DNA of 64,000 nucleotides from assembly GCA_965230615.1 (NCBI GenBank), contig OZ246012.1, positions 3,100,001 through 3,164,000 on the forward strand, in the 5' to 3' direction. The translations under genes and the position numbers were made by a program. Numbering within the stretch: the stretch's first letter is position 1; each line of letters begins with the position of its first letter. The notes below the pieces were generated by a model, which saw only the letters and a list, made by a program, of their open reading frames with translations, was not told where the DNA came from and made no database searches. Shown here one piece after another: positions 7,934 through 17,503 of the stretch. This DNA is from G965230615 sp965230615. GTDB lineage: Bacteria; Pseudomonadota; Gammaproteobacteria; HTCC5015.

Positions 7934-9385
7934 ATGCAAAGACGTACCAAAATTGTAGCAACTTTAGGTCCGGCGACGAACGACAAAGAAACCTTGCTGG
8001 GTGTTATTAGTGCCGGTGTTGATATCGTTCGCTTGAACTTTTCTCATGGTGTTGCCGAAGATCATATTAATCGTGCCAAGCTGGTACGTGAATGCTCAGC
8101 AGAGGTCGGTCGCCCGGTTGGTATCTTGGTGGATTTGCAAGGACCGAAAATTCGTATTGATAAGTTTGCAGACGGTCCGATCACGCTTAATGAAGGCGAT
8201 AAATTTATTCTTGATGCGGGTATGGACCCTAATGCGGGTACTCAGGAACGTGTCGGGGTCACTTATAAAGTATTGCCAAAAGATGTTAAACCAGGTGATG
8301 ATTTATTACTTGATGATGGCCGTTTGGAACTGCAGGTTGAAAAAGTTGAAGGTGATGAAATCTTCACTGTAGTAACAGTGCCTGGTATTTTGTCTAACAA
8401 TAAGGGCATTAATCTGCGGGGTGGTGGTTTGTCAGCGCCAGCGATTACCGAAAAAGATAAGGCCGATATATTAACTGCAGCGAAAATTGACTGTGACTAT
8501 TTGGCGATTTCTTTTCCTCGTGGCCCGGAAGATGTGCATCAGGCGCGTAAGCTAATGGAAGAGGCAGGTGGACAAGCAGGCATTATTTCTAAAGTAGAGC
8601 GTTTTGAAGCTTTGGAAGCGATTGATGAAGTGATTATTGCCTCAGATGGTGTGATGGTTGCACGTGGTGACTTAGGTGTTGAGATCGGTGATGCTGAACT
8701 ACCCGCCGCACAGAAGAAAATGATCCGTCTGGCGCGTGATTACAATCGTGTTGTGATCACTGCGACGCAAATGATGGAGTCGATGATTGAAAACCCAATC
8801 CCGACACGTGCAGAAGTATTTGATGTTGCCAATGCTGTGCTCGATGGTACCGATGCTGTTATGTTGTCAGCGGAAACTGCGGCTGGTAAGCACCCTGTGA
8901 AGGTTATCGAAGCTGTTAATCGTATTTGTGTCAGTGCTGAGAAAAACCCAGAGGCAACAACCTCTAGTCATCGCCTTAATACCCGCTTTGAGCGTGTTGA
9001 TGAGACGATTGCCATGTCGACGATGTATGCCGCTAACCACCTTAATGTAAAAGCGATTATTGCTTTGACGGAGTCTGGTTCTACAGCCTTGACCATGTCT
9101 CGTATTAGTTCTGCGATTCCTATTTATGCGCTAACACGTAATCCAAAAACGATTGGTCGAGCAGCGCTATTCAGAGGTGTTTTGCCTATCTTGCAGGAGC
9201 AGTTTTTTACCGATCATGCAACTGCGAATAAAATGGCAATTGCCGTCTTGGAAGAAGCAGGTGAAGTGCAAAATGGTGACCTGGTTATTATCACTAAAGG
9301 TGATTTGATGGGAAGTCATGGCAGCACTAATGCAATGAAAATCGTCAAGGTTGGTGAGCTGGTAGAGCCAGGTGCGAGTGCCTAA
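7934..9385 (+). CDS. pyk: Pyruvate kinase
   Basis: The 483-residue enzyme converts phosphoenolpyruvate and ADP to pyruvate and ATP. It begins with the family hallmark RRTKIVATLGPAT. It carries NFSHG near residue 37, the catalytic-Lys region GIISKVERFEALEAIDEVI, the signature MVARGDLGVEI, and the TATQMMESM and LDGTDAVMLSAETA motifs. The C-terminal domain is of the PykA (type II, AMP/sugar-phosphate-activated) kind. The ATG follows a weak GAGAATATT ribosome site. A strong terminator at 9452-9493 closes the gap-pgk-pyk run. No fructose-bisphosphate aldolase gene follows, although fba often does in related gammaproteobacteria. Confidence 0.97.
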   Translation: MQRRTKIVATLGPATNDKETLLGVISAGVDIVRLNFSHGVAEDHINRAKLVRECSAEVGRPVGILVDLQGPKIRIDKFADGPITLNEGDKFILDAGMDPNAGTQERVGVTYKVLPKDVKPGDDLLLDDGRLELQVEKVEGDEIFTVVTVPGILSNNKGINLRGGGLSAPAITEKDKADILTAAKIDCDYLAISFPRGPEDVHQARKLMEEAGGQAGIISKVERFEALEAIDEVIIASDGVMVARGDLGVEIGDAELPAAQKKMIRLARDYNRVVITATQMMESMIENPIPTRAEVFDVANAVLDGTDAVMLSAETAAGKHPVKVIEAVNRICVSAEKNPEATTSSHRLNTRFERVDETIAMSTMYAANHLNVKAIIALTESGSTALTMSRISSAIPIYALTRNPKTIGRAALFRGVLPILQEQFFTDHATANKMAIAVLEEAGEVQNGDLVIITKGDLMGSHGSTNAMKIVKVGELVEPGASA

Positions 9386-9451
9386 GCTGTAAGGTATTTG
9401 TTGGCAGATGCCAGTTTGATTCTGCCAGTTTGATTCTGCAGGTCTGATTGT

Positions 9452-9493
9452 AAAAAAAACGGGGTAAGCATTTTGCTTAACCCCGTTTTTTTT
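9452..9493. terminator. Bidirectional intrinsic terminator
   Basis: AAAAACGGGGTAAGCA pairs with TGCTTAACCCCGTTTTT around a short TTT loop. It has A-rich and T-rich arms on both sides, so it can terminate pyk on the plus strand and the convergent kinase gene on the minus strand. A 14-bp direct repeat, CCAGTTTGATTCTG, occurs twice immediately upstream. Confidence 0.85.
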
Positions 9494-9525
9494 AGGCTGG
9501 GTGACGAAGGAAATTAAACCATATT

Positions 9526-10239
9526 TTACGTTGGCGCATCGCTCAGTGGTATTCGTAAGGCTAGGATAGTACCTTGTTTAGTGCTCGGGGCAATTTTTAT
9601 ATTGCCGCCAAAGGCTTCTGCACGTTCGCGCATCCCTGTTAAACCCAATGAGTCAACATTAGAAACTTTTTCCTGGCTAATGCCGATGCCATTGTCTTCT
9701 ACGCTGAGTAGTAGCTGCTTTTGACTGAAAGAAATTGTCACTGTTACCTGTGAGGCATAGCTATGACGGGCGACATTCGATAGTGCTTCCTGAAATATTC
9801 GGAATATGGCAATTTCTAAATCGCGATCCAGTGTCTGTTCTTCATTGCCATCAATGGTGTGTCGGCAGATAAGGCCTGTGCGTTCCTCAAATTTTTGCAG
9901 CTGCCAGCGGATAGCCGACCATAATCCTAAATCATCCAACAGTTTTGGTCGAAGCTCGGTGGCTAATTGCCATACTCTACCCATCGTGTGCTCTACGATG
10001 CCGGACATTTCCTGGATGCGAGTATGCAAATTTTCATCTTCAGGGGGGAGTTTGCGCTGTACCCATTCTAAATCCAGTTTTAATGCAGTCAGTGTTTGGG
10101 CAAATTCATCATGCAGTTCTCTGGCGATTAAAGCACGTTCTTCCTCGCGGGCCGCTTGCAGGCGGCTGGCTAGGGTTCGGCTATGTTCTTTGGAGTTACG
10201 ACGGAAGTTGTTATGGCCAATATAATTTAATCCATCCAT
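9526..10239 (-). CDS. NarX/DegS-type soluble sensor histidine kinase, orphan
   Basis: The 237-residue protein consists of a short N-terminal helix, a HisKA_3 dimerisation/phosphoacceptor segment (ALIARELHDEFAQTLTALK, His near residue 43) and a C-terminal HATPase domain with VEDNGIGI and GLTGMRERAEAFGG. This is the NarL-partner family of kinases. There is no membrane segment, PAS or other sensor domain, so any input must come from a partner or from the short N-terminus. No response-regulator gene lies next to it: pyk is convergent and bioD is upstream on the same strand. The start codon is not backed by a clear ribosome site, and a longer product is blocked by stops. Confidence 0.85.
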   Translation of the reverse strand: MDGLNYIGHNNFRRNSKEHSRTLASRLQAAREEERALIARELHDEFAQTLTALKLDLEWVQRKLPPEDENLHTRIQEMSGIVEHTMGRVWQLATELRPKLLDDLGLWSAIRWQLQKFEERTGLICRHTIDGNEEQTLDRDLEIAIFRIFQEALSNVARHSYASQVTVTISFSQKQLLLSVEDNGIGISQEKVSNVDSLGLTGMRERAEAFGGNIKIAPSTKQGTILALRIPLSDAPT

Positions 10240-10349
10240 GATAAGGCAGTCCCGCTGATTTATTGTGTGACTAGCGTGTTTATGTCAATAAAGTGTAGAA
10301 CATAAATGCGTCTTTGTTGCAGGGAAAAGACTATGTAAACGGAAATTTA

Positions 10350-11036
10350 CTATCTTAACAGGGGTAAAATGTCCATTAATACCATTGCAGGTGCATAAGC
10401 CTGTTTATCAAGTGCTGGGATACTGATAACGGGAATATCAAGGCGCTGCTCCAGGTCATCGTGATTGTAAATTGATTCAGTATTATTGCCGTTATTCAGA
10501 ACGACGGCCAATGTTGCCAGCCCGGCATCTTTAATCGCTTTCAGGCTGAGTAAGATATGATTTTGGCAACCGAGTTTATCTTCAGCAACCAGTATCACCG
10601 GCCATTGTAAGCGCTGTGCAAGGTCAGCGTTAAGACCATCAAACGCCAGTGGTGAATAAAAGCCACCCGCACCTTCGGCAATAATTAGTTCACTCTGTTC
10701 GGTGTCAGCCAATACGGCATGTTCCAGTTGGTCTAGATAAAACGTTTTGCCGACTAACTGCGCTGCTCTGACCGGGGACAGTGCATGTTGTAAACGATGT
10801 TGCGGTGGAGTAATTGTATTTAGTGCTGCACTGTTGTTGATAGCATCGGCATAACATTGGCCATCAGCAGGCCATAATAGATCGCCACGCTGTTGGCAGC
10901 CTGATTCAATGGGTTTGCGTGGTGTTACCGTTAGCCCTTGCTGGTGTAAGGCAGCTGTGATACCCGCGCCGATAAATGTTTTGCCGGCATTGGTATCTGT
11001 GGCCGTAATGAAAACACCTCTACGAAGGGCTGACAT
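10350..11036 (-). CDS. bioD: Dethiobiotin synthetase
   Basis: The 228-residue enzyme closes the ureido ring of dethiobiotin from diaminopelargonate, CO2 and ATP. The P-loop reads TATDTNAGKTFIGAG; the usual GTDTxVGKT is slightly altered. The carbamate Lys lies in PRKPIESG and the nucleotide/substrate motif is EGAGGFYSPL. It starts 2 bp after the purC stop and is presumably co-transcribed with purC. The other biotin genes (bioA, bioB, bioF, bioH, bioC) are not in this window, so it is a detached bio gene. Confidence 0.93.
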   Translation of the reverse strand: MSALRRGVFITATDTNAGKTFIGAGITAALHQQGLTVTPRKPIESGCQQRGDLLWPADGQCYADAINNSAALNTITPPQHRLQHALSPVRAAQLVGKTFYLDQLEHAVLADTEQSELIIAEGAGGFYSPLAFDGLNADLAQRLQWPVILVAEDKLGCQNHILLSLKAIKDAGLATLAVVLNNGNNTESIYNHDDLEQRLDIPVISIPALDKQAYAPAMVLMDILPLLR

Positions 11037-11038
11037 GG

Positions 11039-11929
11039 CTAAGAGGACGATGCCGTGGTTAGGCGGCTTAGCGCTTCCTGGTATTTTTCAGCTGTTTTCC
11101 GAGCAACCTCGTCAGGCAGACTGGGGCCTGGGTGTGTTTTATCCCAGTCTAGTGTTTCCAGGTAATCCCGTACGTATTGCTTATCAAAGCTGGGTGGGCT
11201 TATGCCGGTCTGATATTCTGATACCGGCCAGAAACGCGAAGAGTCGGGTGTGAGCGCCTCGTCAATAAGCACCAGGCGATTATCTTTATCCAGACCAAAC
11301 TCAAATTTGGTATCGGCAATAATGATGCCGCGCTGCAATGCAAACTTGGCCGCTTCATTATAGAGTGCCAAGCTGACAGTTTTTATCTGTGTCGCAAGTT
11401 TAGGGCCAATCAACTCAACAACATCATCAAAAGCAATATTTTCGTCATGGTCACCAACAGCGGCTTTGGTGGCGGGCGTGAAAATAGCTTCGGGCAATTG
11501 CTCTGCTTGTTGTAGATTTTGTGGTAAAGCCAGACCGCAAACTTCGCCGCTTGCCTGGTAATCTTTCCAGCCTGAACCAATTAAGTAGCCGCGCACAACA
11601 GCCTCAACAGGTAGCGCTTTTAACGATTTGACCAGCATGCCGCGACCATCGAGCTGATGAATTTCCGCATCATTGAGTATATTGGATAAAGGCGTGCCAG
11701 CCATGTGATTGGGGACGATATGTTTGAGGTGATTAAACCAAAAGCTGGAAACCTGGGTCAACACCTTGCCTTTGCCTGGGATAGGGTCAGGCAAAATCAC
11801 ATCAAAAGCTGATAGCCTGTCAGTTGTGACGATCAGCATATGCTCATCATCGACTTTATAAAGATCGCGTACTTTGCCACGACCAATCAGTTCCAGGCTT
11901 TCTAAATGGCTTTCATATAATGCAGACAT
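11039..11929 (-). CDS. purC: SAICAR synthetase (phosphoribosylaminoimidazole-succinocarboxamide synthase)
   Basis: The 296-residue enzyme joins CAIR and aspartate in purine synthesis. It has the N-terminal GRGKVRDLYKVDDEHMLIVTTDRLSAFD motif, PVEAVVRGYLIGSGWKDYQ, and GIIIADTKFEFGLD with the Mg-binding acidic residues. The length is that of the longer PurC class (about 290-300 residues) rather than the 237-residue E. coli type. It heads a two-gene purC-bioD unit and is divergent from mltD across a 223-bp spacer in which I see no gene. Confidence 0.96.
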   Translation of the reverse strand: MSALYESHLESLELIGRGKVRDLYKVDDEHMLIVTTDRLSAFDVILPDPIPGKGKVLTQVSSFWFNHLKHIVPNHMAGTPLSNILNDAEIHQLDGRGMLVKSLKALPVEAVVRGYLIGSGWKDYQASGEVCGLALPQNLQQAEQLPEAIFTPATKAAVGDHDENIAFDDVVELIGPKLATQIKTVSLALYNEAAKFALQRGIIIADTKFEFGLDKDNRLVLIDEALTPDSSRFWPVSEYQTGISPPSFDKQYVRDYLETLDWDKTHPGPSLPDEVARKTAEKYQEALSRLTTASSS

Positions 11930-12152
11930 AATATAGTAATCTTACTGGTCAGAGAAAAAACACGCGACTTTACCATGATTTACTATAATCCTGCAGTGTT
12001 TAGTTGCGAAACTGAGCGCTGGTAAACAGGCAAAACGGCATATCATGTGGATGATTCCAGTCTTTGTCAAAAAATTGCCGTTGCTTGCATTCCGGGCGTA
12101 TTAATGGAACTCTATACGCCTTGTTGAACTTAAGGATAATGAAAATATTACT

Positions 12153-14456
12153 ATGTCAGCCGTGTTAATGCACTCAATTAGGTCGCTAGTCCTTGTCGTC
12201 TTAGCTTTTGCATCTTGTGCCGTGTTAGCCGCAGCAGAAGATTTTCCCCGGCCAAAAGCATTGGAACCCGATATCCGTTTTTGGACACGTATCTATACTG
12301 AGGTGAGCTCTGAGCAGGGCTTTATTCATGATGATCGCTACCTGAATATTGTGTATGAGACGGTCAACCTTGAGCCGGATATGAGTCGGAAGGCGCGTAA
12401 CAAGTATGTTAAGAAAATTAAAGCGCGCTACAAAAGCACCTTATTAAAATTGTCACGTGAGAGCCATAAGGGGCTCTCAGCAGAGGAGCAACGTGTTCTG
12501 GACTTGTGGCCAAAAAATGTCACTCGTAAACAATTACGAGAAGCACATAAGTACTTACGGTTTCAATTAGGGCAGTCTGATAAATTTAAGGAAGGATTGG
12601 TACGTTCTGGCCGTTGGACACCGTATATTGAAAAAACATTGCGTGATATGGAATTGCCGGCAGAAATTATTGCCTTGCCGCATGTTGAGTCTTCTTTTAA
12701 CCCGATGGCTTATTCCTTTGTAGGGGCTGCAGGCATGTGGCAGTTCACTCGCTCGACTGGACGGCGCTTTATGCGGGTTGATCATGTTATTGATGAACGA
12801 CTTGACCCATTTATTGCTTCTGTATCAGCTGCCCGACTATTACAACATAACTATAAAACGACCAATGCTTGGCCGTTGGCAATCACTGCGTATAACCACG
12901 GTGTATCTGGCATGCGACGTGCGGCTAAAAAAATGGGCGGGACGGATATTGTTAAAATTTTACGCAAGTATAAAAGTCGCACATTTAAATTTGCTTCACG
13001 AAACTTCTATGTGGCGTTTTTGGCGGCCGTAGATGTTCGGCAAAACGCCGAAAAATATTTTGGTACCGTGCTAATGGATCCGGAGGATGATAATCCGGTT
13101 GTTGAAATTAACAATTTTGTGGCAATGAAAACATTGCTGCAAACATTGGAGTTGCAAGAGAGCGATATAAAATCACTCAATCTTGCTTTAAGACCATCGA
13201 TATGGCGTGGCGAGAAATATGTTCCAAAGGGTTATAAGTTACGCGTACCTAAAGAGAAATTTGCTGATGCCGGCCAAGCTAAAAACGCTTTGGCCTCTAT
13301 TGCTAAAGGGAAATGGCACTCACGTCAGTTACGCGATTTAACCTATCGCGTTCGACGTGGCGATTCCTTATCTGCAATCGCTGATAGATATCGTGTCAGC
13401 GTTAGGGGTCTGATGGCAATGAATAACCTGCGTAATCGGCATTTTATTCGTGTTGGTCAGGTACTCAAGCTACCGCAAAAAGCGGCAGTGCGTACGCGTG
13501 AGAGAAAGTTGGTTGATGGCCAATATACTGTGCAGGCAGGAGATAGTCTGTCTATTGTTGCGGCTAATTTTGGTATTAGCGAAAATAAATTAATTGCGCT
13601 AAACAATATTAAAAATCGCAATCAGTTAGCGGTAGGTCAGCGTTTACGTATTAGTGGTGAGCCAGTGGTCATGGTGTCCGCTGTGAATAAAGATCAAGTG
13701 AAAAATAACGCGGTGCCGAAAGATCAAGTAATACTGGCGGCTGCCAATAAAGCTTCCAGCGAGGCTGAAATATCCAATGAGGCTGGGTCAGCTTCAACTT
13801 CAATAAGGCCGGCTGATAAACCTGCTGAATCTGTAAAGTCTTCCAGGGTAGCGCTGCAAGATTCGCAATCAGCAGCGGTTGCTGAGCGACCCGCAGTATC
13901 AGCCGCAGAGATGACTATTTCAACAGTGGATAAACTTGAAGAAGCGGAACCCACTAGTCAAGCTGAAGCCGATGCTATAGGTCCAGCGCAGCCAGCAGCG
14001 CTGCATCCAGTGCTTGAAGCAGATCCCAGTAACTATGCTGTCAGTGGTAAAAACACAATCATTGTTTTGGCAGGTGAAACGCTGGGGCATTATGCTGATT
14101 GGTTGGGATTGTTGTCAGCAGATTTACGTCGCCTCAATAAGATGAAATATAAGCGCCCTGTTATCATTGGTAAGTCGCTTAAGCTGGACTTTAGCAGAGT
14201 CAATAAAGCAGTGTTTGAGCAACGCCGAATTGACTATCACAAACGTTTGCAGGAAGCGTATTTTTCTCAATACAGAATTGTGGGAACAACGGAACATACG
14301 ATTAAACGTGGTGACTCGATTTGGGTGCTCACGCAGCAGCGCTATAACATTCCTTTGTGGCTACTGCTGCAATACAACCCTGATATTAATATTAATAAAA
14401 TACGTCCAGGCACTAAGTTGGTGTTTCCAGAAATTAAAACACGGGTGGAAAGCTAG
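12153..14456 (+). CDS. mltD: Membrane-bound lytic murein transglycosylase D with four LysM repeats
   Basis: The 767-residue protein cleaves peptidoglycan glycan strands with formation of anhydromuramic ends. A hydrophobic N-terminal segment ends in FASC, a possible lipobox at Cys22, consistent with an outer-membrane lipoprotein. The SLT domain has the catalytic Glu in HVESSFNPMAYS (near E179), then GAAGMWQF and ITAYNHGVSGM. Four LysM-like segments follow: about 397-440, 457-500, 636-680 and 715-762. The second and third are separated by a roughly 120-residue low-complexity Ala/Ser/Glu linker. Four LysM units are more than in many MltD proteins. The stop codon overlaps the convergent kinase gene by 4 bp. 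Its upstream neighbour purC is divergent. Confidence 0.93.
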   Translation: MSAVLMHSIRSLVLVVLAFASCAVLAAAEDFPRPKALEPDIRFWTRIYTEVSSEQGFIHDDRYLNIVYETVNLEPDMSRKARNKYVKKIKARYKSTLLKLSRESHKGLSAEEQRVLDLWPKNVTRKQLREAHKYLRFQLGQSDKFKEGLVRSGRWTPYIEKTLRDMELPAEIIALPHVESSFNPMAYSFVGAAGMWQFTRSTGRRFMRVDHVIDERLDPFIASVSAARLLQHNYKTTNAWPLAITAYNHGVSGMRRAAKKMGGTDIVKILRKYKSRTFKFASRNFYVAFLAAVDVRQNAEKYFGTVLMDPEDDNPVVEINNFVAMKTLLQTLELQESDIKSLNLALRPSIWRGEKYVPKGYKLRVPKEKFADAGQAKNALASIAKGKWHSRQLRDLTYRVRRGDSLSAIADRYRVSVRGLMAMNNLRNRHFIRVGQVLKLPQKAAVRTRERKLVDGQYTVQAGDSLSIVAANFGISENKLIALNNIKNRNQLAVGQRLRISGEPVVMVSAVNKDQVKNNAVPKDQVILAAANKASSEAEISNEAGSASTSIRPADKPAESVKSSRVALQDSQSAAVAERPAVSAAEMTISTVDKLEEAEPTSQAEADAIGPAQPAALHPVLEADPSNYAVSGKNTIIVLAGETLGHYADWLGLLSADLRRLNKMKYKRPVIIGKSLKLDFSRVNKAVFEQRRIDYHKRLQEAYFSQYRIVGTTEHTIKRGDSIWVLTQQRYNIPLWLLLQYNPDININKIRPGTKLVFPEIKTRVES

Positions 14457-15844
14457 CGTCTAATGGTAGTGCAAGGCAGGCGGGCTTCAATTTCTAAGCC
14501 GCCATCAGGTGCATTGCGGGCGGTAATTGTTCCATCATGTAGCTTGATTGCTCGGGCTGCGATTGCTAGCCCCAGGCCATGACCGCCACTGGCGCGATCC
14601 CTGGCTTCATCAATCCGGAAAAAAGGCTCGAAGATTTTTTGTAATTGATCTTCGGGCACTCCCGGGCCGTGATCTCGGATATAAGTAACCAAATGCATAT
14701 TCTGATAGTCGCCGTTACAAATAATTTCAACAGTGCTGCCTTCTGCTGTGTGTTTAACGGCATTGCGAATAAAGTTTTCAAAGGCACTATCAAGTAAGTC
14801 CCGGTCGCCAATCAGCTCAGCGCCGTCATGAACAGTTAATTGCACATCTTTGTTTTGTTGTTGGGCTTCAAAGTTAGCGTTTTCTACAACTGCGCTCAAT
14901 AGCTTTCGCATACAAACGCGGCTGGTCATTGTTTTAATACCGCGTGTATCTAAGCGAACAATAGCCAATATTTGAGAAATCAGGCTATCGATCCGTTCTG
15001 CTTCCAGCTCAATACGATCATGGGCAACTTTTGATTTTTCTGAAGACAGCTTGCGTGCCAGCTCCAATGCAACAAGTTGTCGTGCCAACGGGGAACGCAG
15101 CTCATGAGAGATATCTCGCAGCATACGTTGTTGACTGTTAATTAAGGATTCGAGCTTTTCAGCCATGCTGTCAAAGTCTCGGCCAAGTTCGCCAATTTCA
15201 TCCTGTCGTTGGCTGACTAATGTACCAGTGCGTGCATTAAACTGACCTTGAGCAATTTTTTTGGTAGTAAAACTGAGCTGACGTAAGGGTTTGATGTTGT
15301 AGCGCAGCAAGAAAAAGCTGAGTATGCCCGTGATAAGCGTTGTAATAAGGATGAGCTTGCCGAAATCCTGAGCGCTTAAACTATTGGTCAGCTTACGGCT
15401 CGGCAGTTTAGAAAAGCCGATAACAAACTGGCTATTGTCATAGCCTGTCAGGGAAATAAATTTATAACGCGATTTGCTGGGCGTTTTACCTTGTTCAAGA
15501 AAAAAATGCAGGTCTGAGGAGAAGCTAGCCGGATAAGAGCGGCCTAGTAGATCGTTGTTGTTATTGTCCAGCCAGAAGTGAGAGCCGTTATGCGACTCTG
15601 CTAGCCAGCGCTGCAGGCCGGGAAGTCCTGCGATTTCATAAAGTAGCAAACCTGTAGCGCTATATTTTTCGGCATCGATATCATATTGTTGTTTTTCCTT
15701 AGCTGAAAAAATAATATCAGGGATAAGTGTTGCAACAGTTAATGAGATAATGAGTGCCAGCCATAAGGCAACAAACAGCTTCCAGTATATGCTGTGTGGT
15801 CTGAGCCATTGCTGGCGGTCTGTTGTTGGCAACAAGCTAAGCAT
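14453..15844 (-). CDS. Cpx-like envelope sensor histidine kinase
   Basis: The 463-residue inner-membrane kinase has a transmembrane segment near residues 20-45 (WKLFVALWLALIISLTV), a periplasmic region of about 120 residues, and a second transmembrane segment near 170-190. A HAMP domain follows, then a HisKA domain with DISHELRSPLARQLV, and a HATPase with NFIRNAVKHT, DHGPGVPEDQLQKIFEPFFR and GGHGLGLAIA. It lies 11 bp after the OmpR-type regulator gene on the same strand, so the pair form one two-component system. The CpxA resemblance is overall architecture plus the CpxR-like partner. The inducing signal is unknown; envelope stress is an inference. Confidence 0.9.
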   Translation of the reverse strand: MLSLLPTTDRQQWLRPHSIYWKLFVALWLALIISLTVATLIPDIIFSAKEKQQYDIDAEKYSATGLLLYEIAGLPGLQRWLAESHNGSHFWLDNNNNDLLGRSYPASFSSDLHFFLEQGKTPSKSRYKFISLTGYDNSQFVIGFSKLPSRKLTNSLSAQDFGKLILITTLITGILSFFLLRYNIKPLRQLSFTTKKIAQGQFNARTGTLVSQRQDEIGELGRDFDSMAEKLESLINSQQRMLRDISHELRSPLARQLVALELARKLSSEKSKVAHDRIELEAERIDSLISQILAIVRLDTRGIKTMTSRVCMRKLLSAVVENANFEAQQQNKDVQLTVHDGAELIGDRDLLDSAFENFIRNAVKHTAEGSTVEIICNGDYQNMHLVTYIRDHGPGVPEDQLQKIFEPFFRIDEARDRASGGHGLGLAIAARAIKLHDGTITARNAPDGGLEIEARLPCTTIRR

Positions 15845-15855
15845 CGAAATATTTT

Positions 15856-16557
15856 CTAGCCGCTAACATTATTGTCATTATTATCAATATACATAAACCC
15901 AATTCCGCGTACCGTTTTGATAGGGATATTACTGTCTAAGTATTTGCCAAATTTCTTGCGGATATTGCTAAGGTGCATGTCAATGCTCCGATCATAGGCT
16001 GAGAGCTTACGGTCTAATACCTGCTCGCATAACTGGCTTTTACTAATCACAGTGCCAGCATTGCGCATAAGCATTTCAAGCAGATTAAATTCGGTACTGG
16101 TAAGGTCAAGATTATTGCCTTCGTGGCTGACAATACGGGTAGCATGATCAAGCGTAATACTGCCCAGTGTGATACTGTTATTGGGGTGCTGTGTGTTCTG
16201 CGTACGTCTTAATACGGCGCGCATGCGGGCAACAAGCTCACGGGGGTTAAAAGGTTTGGGCATATAATCATCTGCCCCCATTTCCAAACCAACGATGCGG
16301 TCCACATCTTCACCCCTGGCGGTTAGCATAAGAATAGGTACAGCAGATTGTTGGCGAATATGCTTGAGCGCATCAAAACCATTCATTTTGGGCATCATGA
16401 CATCAAGGACAATGATATCGTAATCATTGCTAAGTGCTTTTTGTGAGGCGCTTTCGCCGTCATGGGCGGTATCGATTTCAAAGCCTTCTGGCTCCATATA
16501 CTCTTTTAATAAAGAGATCAGCTCGATATCGTCATCTGTAATAAGAACTTTATTCAT
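15856..16557 (-). CDS. OmpR-family response regulator, CpxR-like
   Basis: The protein has an N-terminal receiver domain (ITDDDIELISLLKEYMEPEGF, phosphoacceptor Asp in VLDVMMPKMNG, LTARGEDVDRIVGLEMGADDYMPKPF) and a C-terminal winged-helix DNA-binding domain ending IKTVRGIGFMY. The DRSIDMHLSNIRKK and LTSTEFNLLEML segments match CpxR closely. I chose the ATG giving MNKVLITDDD, as in CpxR; an in-frame ATG at 16584 would add nine residues. Neither start has a good ribosome site. The partner kinase is 11 bp downstream. The 295-bp stretch upstream (16558-16852) contains no recognisable gene. Confidence 0.9.
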   Translation of the reverse strand: MNKVLITDDDIELISLLKEYMEPEGFEIDTAHDGESASQKALSNDYDIIVLDVMMPKMNGFDALKHIRQQSAVPILMLTARGEDVDRIVGLEMGADDYMPKPFNPRELVARMRAVLRRTQNTQHPNNSITLGSITLDHATRIVSHEGNNLDLTSTEFNLLEMLMRNAGTVISKSQLCEQVLDRKLSAYDRSIDMHLSNIRKKFGKYLDSNIPIKTVRGIGFMYIDNNDNNVSG

Positions 16558-16852
16558 AGAGTTTGGTTGATATTGAGAAAACATAAGTAACGCTTTTTAA
16601 TTTTTATAACAGGGAATAATGGTTAGTACAAACTTTCTGTGATAACCAATAGGTAGGGTATAAAGTAGGACTTGGTGTTTGCCGCTAGTGTGTTTACTAG
16701 TACCTAACTAGCCGGCAAAGTGCGAGATAATGTTTATTCTGTTCGAGTGCCGTTTGTCCATGTAGAGATCTGGATTAACCCGGAAGGCGAAAGTCCATTT
16801 TTACCCTAAAAATTGCCAAATTAGCCAATTTACATCATTTGGTGATTGGTGC

Positions 16853-17488
16853 CTATTTTGGGCTATTTGCCCGGCGCATAGCAAGCTGTATCTCAACAAA
16901 GCCAATAACAATACCCAAAACCAAGCCTGCCGTATGATTTATGTTGGCAATATTAATATTAAACAGGTATTTCAGAAGGCCTGACCAACAGATAATAAAC
17001 CAGGCAATCATAAAGTAAGTGATGTGTTTGGAGATAATTAGCCCGGCGGTTGGGCGGTAATAGCTCTGTAGTGCAATATATCCAAACAGGCCGTAGACCA
17101 GACCAGATAAGCCACCAAAATAAGGCCCGCTGCTAGCAAAATAAAAATGGGCCAGATTTGCGCCTATGGCAATACTGAGCACAAGCAAAAGTACCAGGCC
17201 ACGGGGTTTGTGGCTTTCAATATTGCCGCATAACAGCCAGACCCACAGCGCATTAAATACCAGGTGGATAAGGCTAAAATGCAAAAAAACGGGTGTGATC
17301 AGGCGCCATAATTGACCGCTTTTCAGTTCAGGAAAACCAAATTGGATGGGGTAGTTAGAGATAAATAGCAGCTGATTAATAGCCCGTACGCTGCCAAAGT
17401 TGCTGAGCATCGATACAACTACGCTGAGTAAAACAAGACTGCTGCTGATATAGAGTTCTTTATAACGGCTATAGTGAATGGCCTGCAT
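16853..17488 (-). CDS. GlpG-type rhomboid intramembrane serine protease
   Basis: The 211-residue multi-pass protein aligns with the membrane core of E. coli GlpG. It shows LWRLITPVFLHFSLIHLVFNALWVW, the catalytic serine in GGLSGLVYGLFGY (S128), the AWFIICW helix and the catalytic histidine in NHTAGLVLG (H185). GlpG's N-terminal cytoplasmic domain is missing, giving a minimal rhomboid. It starts 15 bp after the stop of the membrane-anchored FG-GAP protein gene on the same strand, so the two are probably co-transcribed. The FG-GAP protein's single N-terminal transmembrane helix makes it a conceivable substrate, but nothing in the sequence proves this. Confidence 0.9.
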   Translation of the reverse strand: MQAIHYSRYKELYISSSLVLLSVVVSMLSNFGSVRAINQLLFISNYPIQFGFPELKSGQLWRLITPVFLHFSLIHLVFNALWVWLLCGNIESHKPRGLVLLLVLSIAIGANLAHFYFASSGPYFGGLSGLVYGLFGYIALQSYYRPTAGLIISKHITYFMIAWFIICWSGLLKYLFNINIANINHTAGLVLGIVIGFVEIQLAMRRANSPK

Positions 17489-17503
17489 AGCGTGATCTGC
17501 CGA

